Shown piece after piece: positions 23,854 through 61,334 of a DNA stretch of 64,000 nt. Made by a program: the position numbers and the translations under genes. Under the pieces are notes generated by a model that did no database searches, was not told where the DNA came from, and saw only the letters and a program-made list of their open reading frames with translations. The stretch spans positions 917,501 through 981,500 of the forward strand of contig BROG01000154.1 in NCBI GenBank assembly GCA_030159075.1, given 5' to 3'. The stretch's first letter is position 1. The number at the start of each line of letters is the position of its first letter. Origin of the DNA: Atrina japonica. Its lineage: Eukaryota; Mollusca; Bivalvia; Pterioida; Pinnidae.

Positions 23854-25125
23854 GATGTTATCAACTGACAAGATAAGCAATTAGGGTGTAAAAGCTGTGT
23901 ATTAGTACAATGTATGTAATGTATGTTTGGTTTGTGATAATGAATTATTAATTTGCAACCAATAACATAAATTCATAATTATCAATACCAGTTTATAGAC
24001 AATTTTCAGTAAAAAAACAGTAAAATTACAAAATAAAAGCAGGTTATTATTTTCATCTTCACATAACACAAATATTTACATTATAAAATGATTGAAAGCA
24101 CTTTATTGTCACTGGGAAAGCAAACACTCTTAATAAACTATTGATAGGCGTGTACTTTGCCTACAGCTTACATTCATTTTGATATAAAGATATAAAGATA
24201 CCGCTACGTTCTACCACCATACTGATATAGATATTTTATATACGTTCTGTGTAAATAAGACGATTTAGTCAATGTTGCGTAAAATTGAAAAATTTGCTAA
24301 TTTATATGGTTTCTATTAAGTCACCCTATAATGGTCAGTGAATAAATAGGTAAAAGATAAACAAAAACTAATAGTATTTGTAGTATTAGTGGTAGTGGTA
24401 GTGGCGACGGTGATAATGATATTTATAGTAATAATCATGATAGGAAATACAAATAATACATTAAATATTTAATTATCGCTTGATATACATATACCCTTTC
24501 ACATAAGACATTGCTATATAATTGGTCAATTTAACACAGCAAATTTGTAAACTACAACTAAATATATGTATAACAAGAATCTCCTGCACATTGCATTACA
24601 TAATATATCTACAACTAGTGGGTATACCATACTATAAAAGTTACAATATATATCACAGAATAATAAGAATTTGAGAATACCTTTTAAGAAAATAGCCGAC
24701 ATAGAATTAATCACACTACATAACATGGATCCTAAGAATCCCACTGCAAAGTAATTGCCATTTTGTTTTTATTTGTCGACGCACTTTAATGCAATTTCTA
24801 ATGGAAGGTTGCTTCTTACACGGCATGACCTGCTATCGCAATTAAACTAACTCAACGAACAGATGAATTAATTGTTCTAAGAGTTAACTTACTAACGAGA
24901 TCGATAGATAGATAGAAAAAAAAGATAGAAAATACACAGATAGATTGATAAAAATCTATTGATTGATTGTGTTACAAGTACATGTATATTCAAACTTTTA
25001 TGGCAAAATTTCATTTGCATTATAAACACATGTACATTAAAATAATTATGCCAACTTAAGAACTTAAGAATAGAAAGTAATATTCTGGAAAAGGAAAGGA
25101 ATTTCCTGGCTCATAAGTTTTCCAA

Positions 25126-50133
<25,008 letters not shown>

Positions 50134-50539
50134 GTTTAAATCTAATAAAGCGAGCGGCGCGATTCTTGCTTTATTATGCCTTGGTTCGTTATCAGAATAA
50201 CGTTGTCTGTAAAGATCCAAATCTACAATGATTCATAACAGTTACTAAGCAAAGTTGGTATTATGCCGGTAGGTAATATTAGTACGTATCCGGAAGTTTT
50301 ATTCCTTATCGCTTTTGTTTGCTTATATTCGTTTTGCAGCATGTTTAAAGAAAAAGATATGGGAAATGTTTGACTTTGTTAGAGTAACCGTAGGCTATTG
50401 ACCCCTACCCTCACGAACAATTAATTTATTTGGGAAAAAAAATAATTGTTTTACAAACATTGATTCCATTGTTTCAACATACGTTCTGGCAGTGAATGAT
50501 ATAACACTTATTCGTTTTCGCAGTATATTTATTTCTAAT

Positions 50540-50770
50540 TAATATTAATAACTTACGGATACACAAGTTACAAATGTGGTGCTTGCAATCAAGATTTATC
50601 TCCCCTGAAGTTATCTTCGATAACAGAGCATTGATTCTATATTCTAAATCGAAAACCGAAAATCTTGTAGCAGTAAGACAATAGATAAGGGTATAAAAAG
50701 TATCATGACTCGCCATTCTTTCAAATTGACTTCGGATTGAACAGGTCATATATACTATTCGAGCTCAAAG
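50540..50770 (+). repeat. Duplicated promoter-like segment, copy 2
   Basis: Partner of 23220-23560, with TTATCTCCCCTGAAG, GGGTATAAAAAG (TATA-like) and GAACAGGTCATATATACT. No gene is seen directly after it on the plus strand; the receptor's first exon lies just to its left on the minus strand. Confidence 0.6.
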
Positions 50771-50802
50771 CGAACCTGGTGGTAGAGTGTATATACAAAA
50801 TA

Positions 50803-51690
50803 CTATCAAACAATTTAATGTGTATCAATTGAGAAATACTGTCAAGTCAAATAATGTGCCTTGTGGAAAACACCATTACTGAAAAAACACCTGCGTAATT
50901 TACAATATGGGTGTAGACATTTTAGACACCCAAGTTGTGCGGAGAGTAATATGAGCCTGGCAATGTGATTGGTCCTTAAATGAAAAAAATAGTTTTGCCA
51001 TTAGTAAAAGGCGACAAAAAATACATGAATTTCAGTAGTATTCAGTGAATTAGAGAGAGCACAAGTTGAACTGATAGAAGGCGTGTACGTGAAGCGAACG
51101 TAGTGATATATAGTGTAAAAATGAAGTTAAAACTATTTACTATCAAACAATTCAATATGTATCAGGTTAGTTAAAAATATTGAGTCAAATTCTGATTAGA
51201 AAACGCCATTGCTGATTTCACTGGTCACCGCCATGGTTTTTCATGAATCATGGGTAATTGCCCTATAGTTGTATCTTGAACCAGATCATGAACTGATGAA
51301 GCTCATCCATTTTGTTGTTACTTTTCGCCTTCATTTCATTACTACCTACTGTTCTATGTATGCTACCATACGATCTAAAACCAAAACATGATACATCGAT
51401 TTTGAACATCGCTCTCCCATAGGCAATACCTAATCATATTAAGGTTAACGGTGGAAATTTTAAAGGGAATGGTCAGATGAGAATAAATATTTTTACGAAA
51501 TACCACAAGTTGTAAACAAGTGAAAATGATCTGAAGTTTTTAAATAGGCATTGGGGCCTATGGAAAAAAATATTTGACGGGATTTGTCCCACTGTCTCAC
51601 TGGTTGCCGTCATTTTTTAATGGTAAATTGCCATTGTATCTTGAGCCCGATCATGAAGCTCATCCATTTTGCTGCTTCATAACATATCTG
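50803..51690. repeat. Diverged local duplications
   Basis: TACTATCAAACAATTTAATG at 50803 recurs as TACTATCAAACAATTCAATA at 51138, with following sequence. A second pair shares TCATGAAGCTCATCCATTTT near 51280 and 51650. No coding content is seen. Confidence 0.55.
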
Positions 51691-51730
51691 CCTACGAGTA
51701 TGCCAGCATACGATTGAAAATTGAACTAAT

Positions 51731-51995
51731 AGAGCCGGCCTGGCTCAGTCGGTAGCGTACTCGATTCTTGATCTTGGGGTCGTCAGTTCGAGTCCAGCCG
51801 GCGACAGGTTGGTTTCCTGTCCTTCGGATGAGACAGTAAAAACCGAGGTCCCGTGTCGCAGTAGGTGTCGGCACGTTAAAGAACCCTCGCTGCTCAATGG
51901 CCGTAAGTGCCGAGCACAGGCCAAAAATTTGAAGCCCTTCACCGGCATTTGGTGACGTCTCCATATGAGTGAAATATTCTTGAGTGAGACGTTCA
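51731..51995 (+). repeat. Full-length tRNA-derived SINE
   Basis: A-box TGGCTCAGTCGGTAGCGT and B-box GTTCGAGTCC lie in a tRNA-like head. The core follows (CGGATGAGACAGTAAAAACC, GGCACGTTAAAGAACCCTC, AAGTGCCGAGCACAGGCC), then the tail (CATTTGGTGACGTCTCCATA). This is the best copy of the family in the window; 2257-2680, 27786-27872 and 56734-56815 are pieces of it. Confidence 0.88.
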
Positions 51996-52015
51996 ATAAC
52001 TATAAACAAACATAA

Positions 52016-52445
52016 TCGTACTATCGTACCGTCGCCATCGCGGTCACCGATTACTTCTTTGCGGTTGTCATGAAAAGAGAAAAACTTCTATTTACGCTAA
52101 GTTTAAATAGCTGGCCAATGTTTCATCACTATTTTTCTGTTTTATGGAGCGGAATACAGAAGAGGAGGAGTTTTGAAGTCATGTAATCTATGCCATATTT
52201 TTTAGAACAATAACTACCACAGCTATGTTTTCAAATTAGCGTAAATAAACTGAGACCACTTTCTCTCTTCTAATGACATGCGCAAATGAGTAACTAAAAC
52301 TGTGATGGTACGATGATGCGATGGCAAGTGGTTGGGCAATACGATGGCGTTCAATTCGATAGTGCAATCGTATCCTCGACCATTGTTTCATCGCATCATC
52401 GACCTACTAACAGTCGATGGTAGGATGATGCGATAGTGAACTGCG
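52016..52445. repeat. CGATGGTACGATGATGCGATGG repeat cluster
   Basis: ACTATCGTACCGTCGCCATC at the left and GATGGTAGGATGATGCGATA at the right are inverted, with further direct and inverted copies between 52310 and 52440. This is probably a MITE or foldback element. Confidence 0.55.
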
Positions 52446-52528
52446 TGGCCCTATCCGGATTCCATAGTATACTATGTGTGAAAAGCATAGGTCTCAAGTT
52501 TTGAAAGACGTTATATGCAATATATATA

Positions 52529-52954
52529 TACAGTAACGCGCCAAATTTGATACAACTTTATACTTGTTCTCTATATTCATGTTAAACCACATATTTACCA
52601 GTACTAGTCATTTCGCATTCACTTTCAATACAATTTTTACTTTTAAGCATTCTGATTTGGAATTTTATTGTTTATTTTGTTGATATTTCAATTGTTTCGT
52701 TTTATGTAATGATAAGTACAATTTTAACGTCTCTTTTTAATATTTGTAATATGTTTAAATTGCCGAATTTTGAAGACAAAAAAAATGAACAACATGAAAA
52801 AATAAAACTATTAGATATTCTGAGTTTTATTGCATAAAGTATAGTCAAAGTTGTTTCAGAAATGACTTTCCGGGAATATTTAGAAAAATTGGGAATTTGT
52901 TTGAAATATATCGAGAAAAATAAAAAGTTTCATTAATTTTGGCGCGTCACTGTA
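52529..52954. mobile_element. MITE with TACAGTAACGCGCCAAA termini
   Basis: The left end TACAGTAACGCGCCAAA and the reversed right end TACAGTGACGCGCCAAA differ at one base. The flanks are TA-rich. No open frame is inside. Probably a Tc1/mariner-type non-autonomous element. Confidence 0.8.
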
Positions 52955-53880
52955 TATATAAATCGTAAGTAAATTGAAGCAAGAATATATTTTATGAACA
53001 CCCAATTTCTTTTTAAAATGTATTAACCGGTCCACCTAGGAATTTTCGGAAATATAAAATAATGAAATAAAATGAATAAGTGACCCAGATTTCTGAGCCC
53101 AAAGTCACCAAATTTACTAAAACCTATTCTAGCTAAAATTTGATTTTAAGTATATAGCTGCTTGTAACAGTTTGGGTGTGACTGAATATGAAACAGATTA
53201 TTATCACTTTTCATTCACATCAAAACAGGGTCAAATTCATGATTTCCCATAAAAATGAAAAATACCTTCAATACGGAACTCAGATTTTGTGTAAGTAATC
53301 AATTTTTTTTACTCATTTAAAGATTTCTTGAAATGGGTTATAATGTTTATCATTATTTATACGTGAATAGCATAAACAAACTAAAACTGTGCAGTTGTAG
53401 CATATTAATTATGTGTTTTTCATTTTAAAATAATAAAACAAAATAGTCGAACTTTAGTACTGATGACTTCTGGTCCTGTTTTATTTATTTCTGTGAAATA
53501 CAAGTTACATTTATTACTTTATTCATATTGAATTATTACATTAAATTTAAATTGGAAAAATGAATATTTACAAACTGAAATTACGATTTTCAGCTATAAA
53601 TTTAAAGTGATGCAAGGAACAGTAACAGATTAACAAATTTATAAAATATTATAACAATGCGGATACAGTTCCCCGTGAGAATCATGGTGCGGAATGGCAC
53701 AATAGAAAATGCTAACCGGTGTACAAAACAATGGTAAAAATAGTGAATTTAAATTTTGAGTCTGTTTTCAAGTCTTCCTGTATAATACATTTTTTAATGT
53801 GACTAATAAAATTAATTCAAGTATTTTGTGGAAATGCGATTTGGAAATGGTCTTTATGCCCTAATATACAAGTACAATTT
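52955..53880. other. Nothing recognised
   Basis: AT-rich DNA with no recognisable gene or repeat. Confidence 0.6.
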
Positions 53881-54400
53881 ACATATAGTTATTAATGTCG
53901 TAAATTTTCCACATTTAAGTAGTAATATCCCTCAGTCACCTGCATATGGAGTTTATATTTCACAAATGATCCGATATGCCAGGGCGTGCACAACATATGA
54001 AGATTTCATATACAGAGGTAAACTACTCACTGACAAATTATTGACACAGGGATATCGAAAACGCGTTTAATGTCAACGTTCCGCAAATTTTATGGTCGGT
54101 ATAATAGTCTTGTTTGCGACTACTCTGTTTCACTAAGTGAAATGTTGAGTTGCCTTTTCGTTGGCGGTTGTTGAGACGTCTGTACCAATTGTGACGAGGA
54201 TACACTCCTCATGTGTTTCATTGGACTTGGCTGTGGGCTCACGGCGGGTGTGACCGGTCGACAGGGGATGCTTACTCCTCCATGGCACCTGATCCAACCT
54301 CTTGGTTTCCAGAGGTCCTTGTTTGTCCATTTTTACCGGATTTGTATCTATGTCCTGGACATCCTATTGATTTTTACCTTGGTATCTGAAATTTTTATAT
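53880..54400 (+). mobile_element. Penelope-like element 3' end
   Basis: The reverse-transcriptase C-terminal part (NFPHLSSNIPQSPAYGVY, RYARACTTYEDF, LLTDKLLTQGYRK) is followed by a noncoding tail with CTCCATGGCACCTGATCC and CTTGGTTTCCAGAGGTCC. It is the copy that shows coding part and tail joined in place. Confidence 0.8.
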
Positions 54401-54521
54401 TTATTTCTTACTCTGAATTTCAAAAATTTCTATTTACCTTTAATTTTTATTACGTCGATTATTTCTATACATGACAAAATATTTATTAAAAAATGGGTTA
54501 TTATCGGCTACTAAGGCACAC

Positions 54522-54526
<5 letters not shown>

Positions 54527-54572
<46 letters not shown>
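54527..54572. repeat. (GA)n microsatellite
   Basis: An uninterrupted GA run just after the donor of the paralogous transmembrane exon. Confidence 0.95.
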
Positions 54573-54575
<3 letters not shown>

Positions 54576-54581
54576 ACTTAC

Positions 54582-54676
54582 AGATATGTTCCAAAACACA
54601 AGAAATGACACCACTGCAACACATGTTACTGCTAAAGTGGATGCAGTAGCCGCAGTGATTATCATAATGTTGGTTG
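54582..54676 (-). pseudogene. Paralogous transmembrane exon
   Basis: A 95-nt exon with acceptor TTTCAG and donor GTAAGT, phases as in 25437-25343. It encodes ATNIMIITAATASTLAVTC VAVVSFLVFWNIS. It is open and splice-competent although the ectodomain exons of the same copy are decayed. Confidence 0.7.
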
Positions 54677-55193
54677 CTGAAACAATATGTATTTGAAGAA
54701 GATCAGCGTAGAATTGAGAAGTAATAATGGATCTTCAAAACTGAAAGTCCACTAGAATACGACAAATTCGATAGAACGACAGTCTCAATATTACATGTTT
54801 TGAAAATAAAATTCGAACGTTTCCTGTATCACATATACAGTTTTGTACGTTTAGTGTGTAATATACAGTCATATTGAACTCTTGTTTCATTCAAATAAAA
54901 TGTAAACATTATATAATTTTTACAAGACACTGTTCCACCGTGTCATTTTTAGTATGTACATGTAAAAATGAGTTTCATACAGCATTTTAATGATATCCTT
55001 CACAGTAGTGATGAAACATTGTTTTGTAATTTTTAATTGGGAGACATAGTCAATAGCAAGGCAAAGGAAGGAATAAAGTTATCAAAGTTCATCCTGGAAA
55101 GAAACAAAACTTCATTTTGAATGAGTTTCCTCGTAGAAATGAAAGTAGACATTTTAAAACATAACGGGGATTGAGCTAGACAACGCAAATATA

Positions 55194-55817
55194 GGGCAGC
55201 ACGATTTACCCAAAAACACCCAAAAAGACCCAAAAAACACCCAAAAAGACCCAAAAAACATCCAAAATGACCCAAAAAACACACAAAAACATTTAAAACT
55301 TAACAATTTTAGCAATCTTTATATAATATGATGAATACTTTTTATGATGTAGATATTTTTGACTTTGATAATGCTGTTTAATCCGAACACGATGTATTTC
55401 TGAAACCATGTTATAGTCAGCATGACATTTTAAAATGTGCCAAAATGTTACTTATATGGGACGGTAAAGACGTTTAATACATATTAAATCATCATTTTCC
55501 ACATTACATAGAATTTTATAATATAAATTTGACATAAAATATGAAAAATATTTCAGGAATATTGAAGAAGACCGATTTGGCTCTTCATTTTACTAAATGA
55601 CAGTGTCCGTAAGTTTCATTAGAAGTGATAAATGTTGATTTTATTTTTAATTTCTAGCTGTCTATGAAATATTTATAAAAAGAAGAAAATGCATTTCAAA
55701 ATGATTATTAATGCAAACTTATTTCGATTTAATTGTTTTTGGGTGTTTTTTGGGTCTTTTTGGGTGTTTTTTGTGTCTTTTTGGGTAGTTTTTGTTTTTT
55801 GGGTAAATCGTGCCGCC
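55194..55817. mobile_element. Mutator-like non-autonomous element with long inverted repeats
   Basis: The left arm (55194-55300) starts GGGCAGCACGATTTACCC and continues as AAAAACACCCAAAAAGACCC-type repeats. The right arm (about 55733-55817) is its inverse, ending GGGTAAATCGTGCCGCC. The direct repeat GCAAATATA flanks both sides (55185-55193 and 55818-55826); with the preceding C it is 10 bp. A 9-bp duplication and long inverted repeats suggest the Mutator superfamily. Open frames (CFLGLFG-type) come from the repeat. Confidence 0.75.
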
Positions 55818-55826
55818 GCAAATATA

Positions 55827-56460
55827 TACTATACAGGTACAAACGTACCACCCAGGTCAGATCCTGGGCGTCTTCTGAACGGATAAACATTTTACCATTG
55901 CGGTCTCTTTTTGTACTATGAAAGTTGTTCAATTATCACGACGTGTAGACAGCGAAAAGTACCGTCTATTGAAATATATATTGTCATGATTATCAGTTAT
56001 ACTTTTTGAAAGTGTTACATAAAAGGAGTATAAAATCATCAAAATGTTTCATGTAAAACCCCATAATTATGGCGTATTATACTATATGCGAATTCTGGAC
56101 TTTGTTATTTAAAAATTACATAAAACTGAATGGAGCGACAGGACTAGGAAATTATTAGATTCTTAGTAGTTCAATAAATACTGACAGAGTATATAAAAGC
56201 ATGATTAAAATCGCGTAACAGAATGCGTATTAAAAAGTATAATAGTTATCTTTAGAGATTTATCCATAATGCAACGACCTATTTATTTCCGAGTGGTCTA
56301 TTTAGTTTGCATATATTCTCATTTAATAGTTCAATTTACCAGCGGAATGAATCAGCTCACGATAAAATGATAAAAATGAAATCTTTTCTCTTATTAATCT
56401 GGCAGTGAAATCGTAAAAACGGTCGTTTGAATAAAAATATACTTGAAATCAATATATGAC
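55827..56460. other. Nothing recognised
   Basis: AT-rich DNA between the Mutator-like element and the decayed paralogue. Confidence 0.6.
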
Positions 56461-56466
56461 AGTTAC

Positions 56467-57480
56467 CTTTTCCTAGTTGAATGTTCTCATAATTGGAAAT
56501 ATTTCCACATCTATCTTTTAAGTAGTCACTCCATCTCGCTGAAAAAAGAACATATCAAAATTATCCAATAGTTCATTATATACACTTGTACGACTATAGA
56601 GGTCTTAACCCCACACGTAGGTCGAAACCTTATGTCGAAGAAACAGTTGAAAAGTTGTGTGCTGCATACGAAGTGATAGTAATGTTTCTATTGGATAAGA
56701 CCAAGGCCGAGTGCTACAACACCTAAAAGAACGATCACTGAATTGGCGTCAGTTCATGGCATACGTCAATGTTTGTGGCACTTCAGGTATGGCAGGTGAC
56801 GTCTCCATACACATTCGTAATGGTATGCAAAACATAAAATTAAAACAACAAATGCAGCGAGTGTAGAATGATATTAAGAACTACTAAAACCATATACATA
56901 TTTATTTAGCTAATGACTACTTACCTTGTAAACTTTAAGTTTGATAGGATCTACTGTACTTTTATAGATCTGTGTGTACGAAAAACGTGTAGAGCTGTTG
57001 CAAGTAATTTCTTATAAAGAATTGTCACTATTCACGATCAAAACCTTCAATGTACAAAATATTGAATTAAAATTCAGATCATTTAATCAATTCATAATAG
57101 TTGATCCAGGGTTGATGTCAAATCGGCAATGTCCTTCCCGCAAAGTTATTTCCCTTGGACACCTTTGTCCCATTATATAAAGCATATCTCCTTTATTTGT
57201 TTGTAAAGAACATTTCGGAAGTTTTCATATTGTTTGCTCTAAAGTAAACAGGCATTTCATTATTTAAGAAAATTGAATTTGCATTGTGAAATGAATATTT
57301 AGTTTTTACGAAAAAGAGTTTTATAATGTCCATATATTTATTGAAAAATTTACATCCTGTTGAACTTTGTTTAACACAACTATAGACCTTGTAAGGTGTC
57401 CCGGATGGACAAAACGCACTCAAGAACACGGGTAGATACAGAACCGTAACATGTGGAATATATATGCTTTTCGCTTGGCT
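56467..57480 (-). pseudogene. Decayed paralogue of receptor ectodomain exons
   Basis: On the minus strand three blocks follow the order of the intact gene. About 57480-57300 matches the Cys-rich exon (TCYGSVS, FCPSGTPYKVYSCVKQSST) with a frame change, and lacks the second half. About 57243-56930 matches the CUB-like exon with stops. 56537-56467 matches the stalk exon (WSDYLKDRCGNISNYENIQ) and keeps its splice sites. Intron sequence, including a SINE tail, is also shared, so this is a genomic segment duplication and not a retrocopy. Confidence 0.8.
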
Positions 57481-57544
57481 GGTAGATTTTGGAAATAAAT
57501 ATTCTGGCCTTGAAAATATTGAAAATAAATAATCTGTCTTTGAC

Positions 57545-57735
57545 TAGCAAGAACACCTCTGGTTCGAATCCCGCTAGGGTCATTTCGAATTAAGTGGGAA
57601 AGTTTGCCAGTTTTCTTGCGGGAGGTCGGTGGTCTTTAAAAGGGTTACCGGGGTTTCTCCTCCACCAGTAAAAACTGGACGCCATCATATGACTGAAAGA
57701 TCGTTGAGTATGGCGTAAAACAAAATATCAAAATA
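57545..57735 (+). repeat. tRNA-derived SINE, second family
   Basis: B-box-like GGTTCGAATCCCGC, then GAAAGTTTGCCAGTTTTCTT, a GGTTTCTCCTCCACC block, and the tail CATATGACTGAAAGATCGTT followed by GAGTATGGCGTAAAAC and A-rich sequence. Related copies are 11110-11345, 58876-59105 and 63850-63905. Confidence 0.75.
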
Positions 57736-57779
57736 AAAAAATTAGCAAGAAAATAAATAATCTGACCTTAACTAATACC

Positions 57780-58600
57780 AAAGTTGTGGTGAAATTTAAT
57801 TAATGCTTAAAAATTTTCGCCTCGCTTCGCTCGCCATATTTCATTCTTCATTTTTTAGCCTCGCTACGCTCGCCATTTTTTGGTAGAGAATAGTATCTTA
57901 TGTATGACATCAAGTAGATACAATTACTCTAGTCAGTGTAATTTTAATGTCATGCTTTATTACCTACTAAAAGTTAAGCTCGTCCAGGTCAAGAAATGGT
58001 TCAAAAGACTCCATCCCGCCAGGCTATATGGATTTACTATATGTACTGTAAATTAAAATAAACTCAAAAGCCCAGAATTTGACAAAAATGATTAAAACAT
58101 CTATTCAGAGGAACCACACCTAAAGAACACCTCGCTTACATGTAGGAGACCACTTCACAATTAAGACCATGAATTTCCAGCCTCTTAACTAATGTTGAAT
58201 CAGTACAGAACTACCTCACTAATCAGACCTCTTTGAGTCAGATAGGTGGTCTTTATGGCGAGGTATCTCTGTATTTTTAAATAAGAAGTTGGAAAATTAA
58301 TAAAAATAAAGTCCAAAATGTTCGTGCTTCGCTTCGCTCGGCAAAAACAATTAACTTTATACTCTTCCTTCCATCTAACTTCAAATCAAAGATCCACCCT
58401 GGATGTGTCTATATATTTTGAATTTCATGGCTTTTGACCATACTTAGTTTTATTTCTGTTTTTCTCTAGAGTGTTTACCCTACATATCAGTTAATAAATA
58501 TTGCTTTTCGTTTTCTAAGTACATGTATGTATGAACAAAATTTGTATTATATCAAAATGTATATGATTTTCCCTACATTGTGTTATCATCAGCTAGATAT
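57780..58600. other. Nothing firm
   Basis: It contains CGCCTCGCTTCGCTCGCCAT at about 57820 and a second diverged version at 57860, and TTCGCTTCGCTCGGC at 58328. These are short repeated motifs of unknown kind. No gene is seen. Confidence 0.5.
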
Positions 58601-58683
58601 ATAAAAATTTAATCATCGATGATATCCAATTCTTCACACTGAGTGAACACACCATTTCCACGTGTACATGTACAGCATCTGGT

Positions 58684-58723
58684 CACCCCCCCCCCCCCCG
58701 CACACACACACACACACACACAC
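58684..58723. repeat. Poly-C and (CA)n run
   Basis: About fifteen C followed by a CA run. Confidence 0.95.
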
Positions 58724-58875
58724 TCCAAGAAAAATTTTACACCTCCTCATTGAAAAATCCTGATCCACCCCTGTAACTGAGAATAACAAAGTTTGGTTGA
58801 AGACATAGTACCGTGACTGTCTCCATCCATTTGTGCTTGTTTGTACACTTACCAAATACTAGAATTTGAATTTTA

Positions 58876-59105
58876 AATAATGCCACGCTCAACAATTTTG
58901 TTCAGTTTTATGGTGGTGACCATTTTTATTAGTGGAGTAGAGAACTCGTTAACAATGTACCGGGATGAGACCACCAGACTCCCGCAAGTAAACTGGCAAA
59001 CTTTCTCACAAATATATAGTTTCCAGCGGGTCTCGCACCTGCTCTGATCAGAAGTGAGAGACAAAGCCCAATGCTCTGACCACTCGTCCACAGAGGCCCC
59101 ACAAA
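58876..59105 (-). repeat. tRNA-derived SINE, minus strand
   Basis: Read on the minus strand it starts GGGGCCTCTGTGGACGAGTG (tRNA-like head, A-box GTGGTCAGAGCATTGG), has GGTGCGAGACCCGC as B-box, then the GAAAGTTTGCCAGTTTACTT block and the CTCATCCC piece. It ends with the GTTGAGCGTGGCAT tail. This is the most complete head of the family. Confidence 0.8.
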
Positions 59106-59179
59106 TACCAGTTAAGGCTTCCAAATTATTGTAATGGGATAGCGTGTAAACTGTTACCTTTCTATTATCTGTCACAAGT

Positions 59180-61110
59180 GTATAATGTTGAAAAATAATT
59201 GAAAAGTGACATTTTAAAGCAAATTTATAATATCTTAAATCTCATAAAGGACGCCGAACTGACTTTTAATATTTTCAACAAGTCCTCTAGACGTATATTT
59301 TTCAGCGATTGTTACTAAATTTTCGTCAATTTAAAAAGCAAAAATTTACGAATAAAAGTGTGATTTGGAAATTTCAATCTTGAATTGATTTTATGTTGCT
59401 GAAATGCACATAGGCTACATATGTAATTTCCTGTCAATATAATGTGTTATTAACCCCATACTGCAAATTATGCTTTGACTTGATCCCAATAAACAACATA
59501 CCATAACATTACTTAGTTGATGGAACATCAACTCGTAAAAATGTATTGTCAACGCCGTCGTCGTCGATGGAACCCCCCCTCCAAAAAAAAAAAGACACGC
59601 TGCTTCTGGACCAGACCCTGGATTATAAAAAGGGATCAGTTCGGGACCTATCATTGCCTGCTTGAGGAATTGAGGTCCTCAGACGGAAAAAAGCATAAAG
59701 AATTTCCTGAGAATGGATGAAGTCTCAATCAACGAAATTCTGGACCAAGTAGCGCCACTGATACAGAAGAAAGATACACAACTTCAAGTATATATTTCTC
59801 CAGCAGAAAGACTAGCTTTACGCTTAAATACCTAGCATCAGGTAAGAAAAACAGAATGTTACATTGGCTGGATATTTTGCCAGGAGGCCGTTACTAGTTT
59901 TATTTATTTTGTATGTTTTGTTTTTGTTTTTGTTTTCGATTTTTTGTTTGTTTTTGTTTTTTTGTTTTGTTTTTTTTCTGGGGGGGTTGTTTTTTTGTTA
60001 TTATAATCATAAAATTCAGTGGTATCATATAAACTAAAAATGGTCTTTACTGATTCTCCAGTAGGCCTAACTTGTCAATTGTGAGCGGAATAAAGACTAG
60101 ATCTAAAAAAATAATTATTTTTATCACTTTTTACATGATGAAAAAAAAACAACACTTGATGTTCGATGTTCTTGTTTATTGAAAATAAAATAGATGAGAA
60201 AGTTATACATTTTCATTTAAATCGACAATTTTTTAGAAACTCCATTCCGTCTCTGCTTTCTTACTAGAGGATGCCACTTTGTTCATCTACAGGATCATAT
60301 GACTACAAACTGTCATTTGATTGGCCGAGTGGTTGCAACCCTCCAGCACACTACTGTATAGTTTGTCAAGAAGGTGCATGGCCTATCTTCTGCAAACTAC
60401 ATGAACTAGTGTGCTAGAGTTTGTCAACTGGTCTACATCGGCAAACCCCGAAAAACTTTTGTTGCCAAACTTGGAGTTTGCTCAAGTTTGCTAGTGTAGA
60501 CAGCCCTGTCCTTTGCGGTTAAAAAGTTATAACCAGGTTAAGGTTTTGTTTACGGACGACGACGCCGGGGGTATGACATTAGCTCTCCGGACTTTCATCC
60601 TACACCGGCAAGCTAAAAATAATAATGATAAATATAAATTTTAATGCACTATTGCCTAGTGATCAGAAGTCCTTATTCTGTGTTTTTGTTTTCTCTGTCA
60701 CATGATTAATTTATAGTCGGACAAACGAAGTGGGGGATATAACTAAATGTTCTGTGTGTGGCGTACATGTTATGTAAAACATAAACAAACAACACTCCAT
60801 TTATACCTTGTCATTAGTTTTACAGCATGCTTGAGTATGCCCTACCCTATACAAACAAACGCCATAACTATCTACCTGTGTGGTCGAATTGACCTTTTGC
60901 ATTTTATAATTAATTCATCGAGAAAGGGTCACTGTTCCAATCAAAACATTCTAATTTCTGAACCTTTAACTTTTGCCAGCACTCATTGTGACATCGACTT
61001 TATTAATCAATAGGTCCTATGTAGGCTATCTAGCTCTCTGATTAAAGGTTAGCTTAAATTGAGTTTGTGTCGTTTGTTTACCTAAACAACGTATTTCATA
61101 ATAACCTACA
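59180..61110. other. Nothing recognised apart from low-complexity runs
   Basis: A TTTTTGTTTG-type run lies at 59905-59975 and short open frames at 59517-59720 and 60747-61013 have no recognisable content. A tRNA-like B-box (GTGGTTCGATTCCGGTC) occurs at 61151 without a matching head. Confidence 0.5.
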
Positions 61111-61334
61111 ACAACTTTCTGGCAGCTGACGATTCGCGAGTTGGAAACACGTGGTTCGATTCCGGTCATGTCAGGTCCTTGAACACGTGTAGTGGCTGAA
61201 TTAGGGATTGGATCTAATAGTGTGTGCGTATGCGTGAACGTATTGAGATATCATTCGGAAAAAATATGGAAAACTACAACATAATGCAAACGTTTCCTGT
61301 CTTTTACGCATGGTAACTAAGTATATATAGCCTT

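Larger units (their letters stand above)
19771..25125. other. Intron or intergenic region with repeats
   Basis: Apart from the repeats listed separately (21215-22320, 22655-23112, 23220-23560), nothing firm is seen. Short open frames at 19911-20133 and 20970-21179 lack homology I can name. A GT/AG-like bracket around 20970-21079 is not convincing. Confidence 0.5.

Noticed and set aside
51731..51810. Functional tRNA gene
   Set aside because: The A and B boxes are followed by a SINE core and tail present elsewhere in the window, and the tRNA fold is incomplete.
55033..55932. Open frames with CFLGLFG or WVFLGVF repeats
   Set aside because: They read through the inverted-repeat arms of a Mutator-like element.
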